From Ga0077548 sp035440445 (GTDB lineage: Bacteria > Pseudomonadota > Alphaproteobacteria > Rhizobiales > Xanthobacteraceae): 64,000 bases of DNA. The notes under the pieces were generated by a model that saw nothing but the letters and a program-made list of their open reading frames with translations, had not been told where the DNA came from and did no database searches. Of the stretch, positions 61,969 to 64,000 are shown one piece after another. Each line of letters begins with the position of its first letter. The first letter of the stretch is position 1. The position numbers were made by a program, and so were the translations under genes. The stretch lies in assembly GCA_035440445.1 (NCBI GenBank), contig DAORMJ010000015.1:1-64000 (forward strand). Reading direction: 5' to 3'.

Positions 61969-63231
61969 ATGAAGAACTTTCTGAAAGGAATCGTCGCAGG
62001 AACCATGTTCCTGTGCGCGGCCGGTGTCGCCGCCGCGCAGACGCAACTGACGATGTATTACCCGATCGCGGTTGGCGGCGCGCTGACCAAGGTGATCGAC
62101 GGCATGATCGCCGAATTTCACAAGGCCAACCCCGGCATCAAGGTGAACGCGATCTATGCCGGCAACTACGACGAGACGCGCGTGCGCGCACTTTCGGCGA
62201 TCAAGGGCGGGCAGCCGGCGCAGCTTTCGGTGCTGTTCTCGATCGACGTTTACGACCTCATCGAGCAGAACCTGATCGTGCCCTTCGACGACGCGGTTTC
62301 GACCGACGAAGAACGCGCGTGGCTGAAGAGCTTCTATCCGGCGCTGATGCAGAACGGCCAGGTCAACGGCAAGACTTGGGGCATTCCGTTCCAGCGCTCG
62401 ACCATCGTGCTCTATTACAACAAGGACCTGTTCAAGGCCGCCGGGCTCGATCCGAACAAGCCGCCGAAGACCTGGGCGGAGTTCGTCGAGATTTCGAAGA
62501 AGCTCACCAAGGACGGCCAGTACGGCATCATGGTGCCCTCGACCGGCTATCCCTACTGGATGTTCCAGGCTTTCGCGATCCAGAACGGCCAGGAGCTGAT
62601 GAGCGACAACGGCACCAAGGTGCACTTCAACAATCCCGCGACCATCGAGGCGCTGCAGTTCTGGCGTGATCTCGCCGCCAAGCACAAGGTGATGCCGGAA
62701 GGCACCATCGAGTGGGGCACGCTGCGCCAGGCCTTCACGCAGGGCAAGACCGCGATGATGTGGCACACGACCGGCAACCTCACCGCGGTGAAAGCCGAAG
62801 CGAAGTTCGACTTCGGCGTCGCCATGCTGCCCGCGAACAAGCGGCTCGGCTCGCCGACCGGCGGCGGCAACTTCTACCTCTTCAAGGGCGCTACCAAGGA
62901 AGAGCAGAAGGCGGCACTCACCTTCGTGCGCTTCATGACCGCGCCGGAGCGGGCGGCAGCCTGGTCGATTGCGACCGGCTATGTCGGCGTCTCGGCCGCG
63001 TCCTACCAGACCGATTTGCTGAAGAAGTATGCCGAAGGCTTCCCGCAGGCGATCGTCGCCCGCGATCAGCTCGAGCATGCGGTCGCCGAGTTCTCCACCT
63101 ACCAGACCGCGCGCGTCCGCGAGATCCTGTCGAACGCGGTGCAGTCCGCTTTGACCGGCAAGCAGACGCCGGAAGCGGCGATGAAGGGTGCGCAGGAAGC
63201 GGCCGACCGTCTCCTGAAGGACTACAAGTAA
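61969..63231 (+). CDS. Extracellular solute-binding protein, UgpB-like
   Basis: 420 residues. Signal peptide (MKNFLKGIVAGTMFLCAAGVA, cleavage near AAAQ), then the family 1 binding fold: LTMYYPIAVGG, GIPFQRSTIVLYYNKDLF and GGGNFYLFKG. In UgpB the region around NKD and the Gly-rich stretch bind glycerol phosphate; the same architecture serves sugars. The Pho box and neighbouring phosphodiesterase favour a phosphorylated or phosphate-containing substrate. RBS GAGGAG precedes the ATG. Confidence 0.87.
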   Translation: MKNFLKGIVAGTMFLCAAGVAAAQTQLTMYYPIAVGGALTKVIDGMIAEFHKANPGIKVNAIYAGNYDETRVRALSAIKGGQPAQLSVLFSIDVYDLIEQNLIVPFDDAVSTDEERAWLKSFYPALMQNGQVNGKTWGIPFQRSTIVLYYNKDLFKAAGLDPNKPPKTWAEFVEISKKLTKDGQYGIMVPSTGYPYWMFQAFAIQNGQELMSDNGTKVHFNNPATIEALQFWRDLAAKHKVMPEGTIEWGTLRQAFTQGKTAMMWHTTGNLTAVKAEAKFDFGVAMLPANKRLGSPTGGGNFYLFKGATKEEQKAALTFVRFMTAPERAAAWSIATGYVGVSAASYQTDLLKKYAEGFPQAIVARDQLEHAVAEFSTYQTARVREILSNAVQSALTGKQTPEAAMKGAQEAADRLLKDYK

Positions 63232-63240
63232 CGCGAAAAC

Positions 63241-63266
63241 GGGCAGGAGCATTCGTGCTTCTGCCC
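63241..63266 (+). terminator. Intercistronic hairpin
   Basis: GGGCAG pairs with CTGCCC, with further partial pairing inside (GAGCA/TGCTT), ten bases after the binding-protein stop. No T-run, so it is more likely an mRNA-protecting or attenuating hairpin that lets the binding protein be made in excess of the permeases. Confidence 0.55.
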
Positions 63267-63285
63267 ACCACTTCTTTCGGACCTC

Positions 63286-64000
63286 ATGTCGAATCCCGCC
63301 GCAGACCTCGAACGCCGCCGCTTCGCCCTTTACGGGTGGATGCTGCTTGCGCCCGCGCTGATCCTGCTTATCACCTTCGCGTTCCTGCCGGCGTTCGAAA
63401 CGATCTGGGCGAGCCTTTATTCGAAGGGCACGATCCGCCGCCCGTCGCAATTCGTCGGGCTCGACAATTATTTCACGCTGTTTTCCGATCCGTCCTTCCG
63501 CAAGGTTGTCGTCAACAACCTGATCTATGCCGGCGTCACCATCCCGGTCTCGGTCGCGATTGCGCTCGGCATGGCGCTCTGGGCGAACGCGCAGATCATC
63601 GGGCGCGGCTTTGTGCGCGCGGCCTATTTCACGCCGACGATGCTGCCGATGATCGCGGCGGCGAACCTCTGGCTCTTCTTCTATACGCCCGATCTCGGCG
63701 TGATCGACCGCATTACTGCGCTGTTCGGTTTTCCTTCGGTGAACTGGCTCGGCCAGCAGGAAACCGCGCTTTTTTCCGTGATCGGGGTGACGATCTGGAA
63801 GGAAGCCGGCTTCTACATGATCTTCTATCTCGCGGCCTTGCAGACGATCTCGCCGGAGCTGCGCGAGGCGGCGACGGTGGAAGGTGCCGGCCGCTGGACC
63901 TATACGCGCCGCGTCGTGCTGCCGCTCCTGATGCCGACCACGATGTTCGTGCTCGTGAACGCGGTCATCAACTCGGTGAAGCTGATCGACCATCTCTTCA
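63286..64000 (+). CDS. ABC transporter permease, UgpA-like (incomplete)
   Basis: First 238 residues of an MFS-unlike, MalF/UgpA-type inner-membrane permease; five hydrophobic helices visible. LLAPALILLITFAFLPAF is the first helix, GLDNYFTLFSDPSFRKVVVN the usual linker, and EAATVEGAGRWTYTRRVVLP the EAA loop that docks on the ATPase. The C-terminus and the partner permease lie beyond the window. Confidence 0.9.
   Translation, partial: MSNPAADLERRRFALYGWMLLAPALILLITFAFLPAFETIWASLYSKGTIRRPSQFVGLDNYFTLFSDPSFRKVVVNNLIYAGVTIPVSVAIALGMALWANAQIIGRGFVRAAYFTPTMLPMIAAANLWLFFYTPDLGVIDRITALFGFPSVNWLGQQETALFSVIGVTIWKEAGFYMIFYLAALQTISPELREAATVEGAGRWTYTRRVVLPLLMPTTMFVLVNAVINSVKLIDHLF

Noticed and set aside
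61786..63993. Very long open frame (735 codons) on the minus strand across the Ugp-like genes
   Set aside because: Antisense shadow of three clear genes; Arg/His-rich composition and no family motif.
1..64000. CRISPR arrays, tRNA or rRNA genes, insertion sequences, prophage genes
   Set aside because: No regular short repeats, no recognisable tRNA/rRNA sequence and no transposase or integrase reading frames were found by eye.

Overview
The window looks like part of a draft chromosome (two runs of N) from a GC-rich alphaproteobacterium, most likely order Hyphomicrobiales (Rhizobiales). The reasons are the FixNOQP-type cbb3 oxidase genes with FNR/FixK boxes, the density of Liv-type ABC transporters, the five-step HutF/HutG histidine route and the overall codon and GC character. 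No rRNA, tRNA, CRISPR array or insertion sequence was recognised.

Layout. (1) 1-4716: histidine utilisation, with hutI-hutG-hutU leftwards and hutF-hutC rightwards around a HutC-type operator. (2) 4727-5881: a membrane fatty-acid-hydroxylase/sterol-desaturase-family protein. (3) 6120-21844: a long rightward run holding a complete Liv-type transporter with an acyl-CoA ligase, then a TetR regulator (broken by a sequence gap), an SDR, both subunits of a biotin-dependent acyl-CoA carboxylase, two acyl-CoA dehydrogenases, a BKACE (DUF849) enzyme and an enoyl-CoA hydratase. It resembles a liu/atu (leucine/terpene) set, but a BKACE enzyme is present and no HMG-CoA lyase is seen. (4) 21852-29245: a second Liv-type transporter in the opposite orientation, with an acyl-CoA ligase interrupted by one in-frame amber codon and a TetR regulator. 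A 14-base sequence lies in the intergenic regions before both transcription starts. (5) 29366-30478: a one-domain MetE-like zinc protein. (6) 30629-37681: homoprotocatechuate meta-cleavage genes (hpaR, D, F, G, H, E) with a gamma-glutamyltransferase between two HpaR-like operators.

(7) 37678-38415: yggS. (8) 38547-45431: the ccoNOQP cbb3 oxidase operon followed by a 63-residue membrane protein, a DUF2189 protein, ccoI and ccoS; ccoG and ccoH are not in their usual place. (9) 45741-48225: nnrS, a DUF2478 protein and a DNR-like Crp/Fnr regulator, with four FNR-type boxes in this and the neighbouring intergenic regions. (10) 48434-59736: narK (double-length fusion) narGHJI, a PpiC-type isomerase, a small unknown protein and a beta-carbonic anhydrase whose zinc histidine is replaced by asparagine. 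(11) 59935-64000: a phosphodiesterase diverging from a Ugp-like ABC transporter with a near-perfect PhoB box between them; the first permease gene runs off the window.

Together the genes describe a metabolically broad organism. It scavenges histidine, aromatic acids and acyl compounds. It can respire at low oxygen with cbb3 oxidase or with nitrate under an Fnr/Dnr-type regulator, and it takes up a phosphorylated solute when phosphate is scarce. All functional calls are from reading motifs and gene order by eye; no database search was run.
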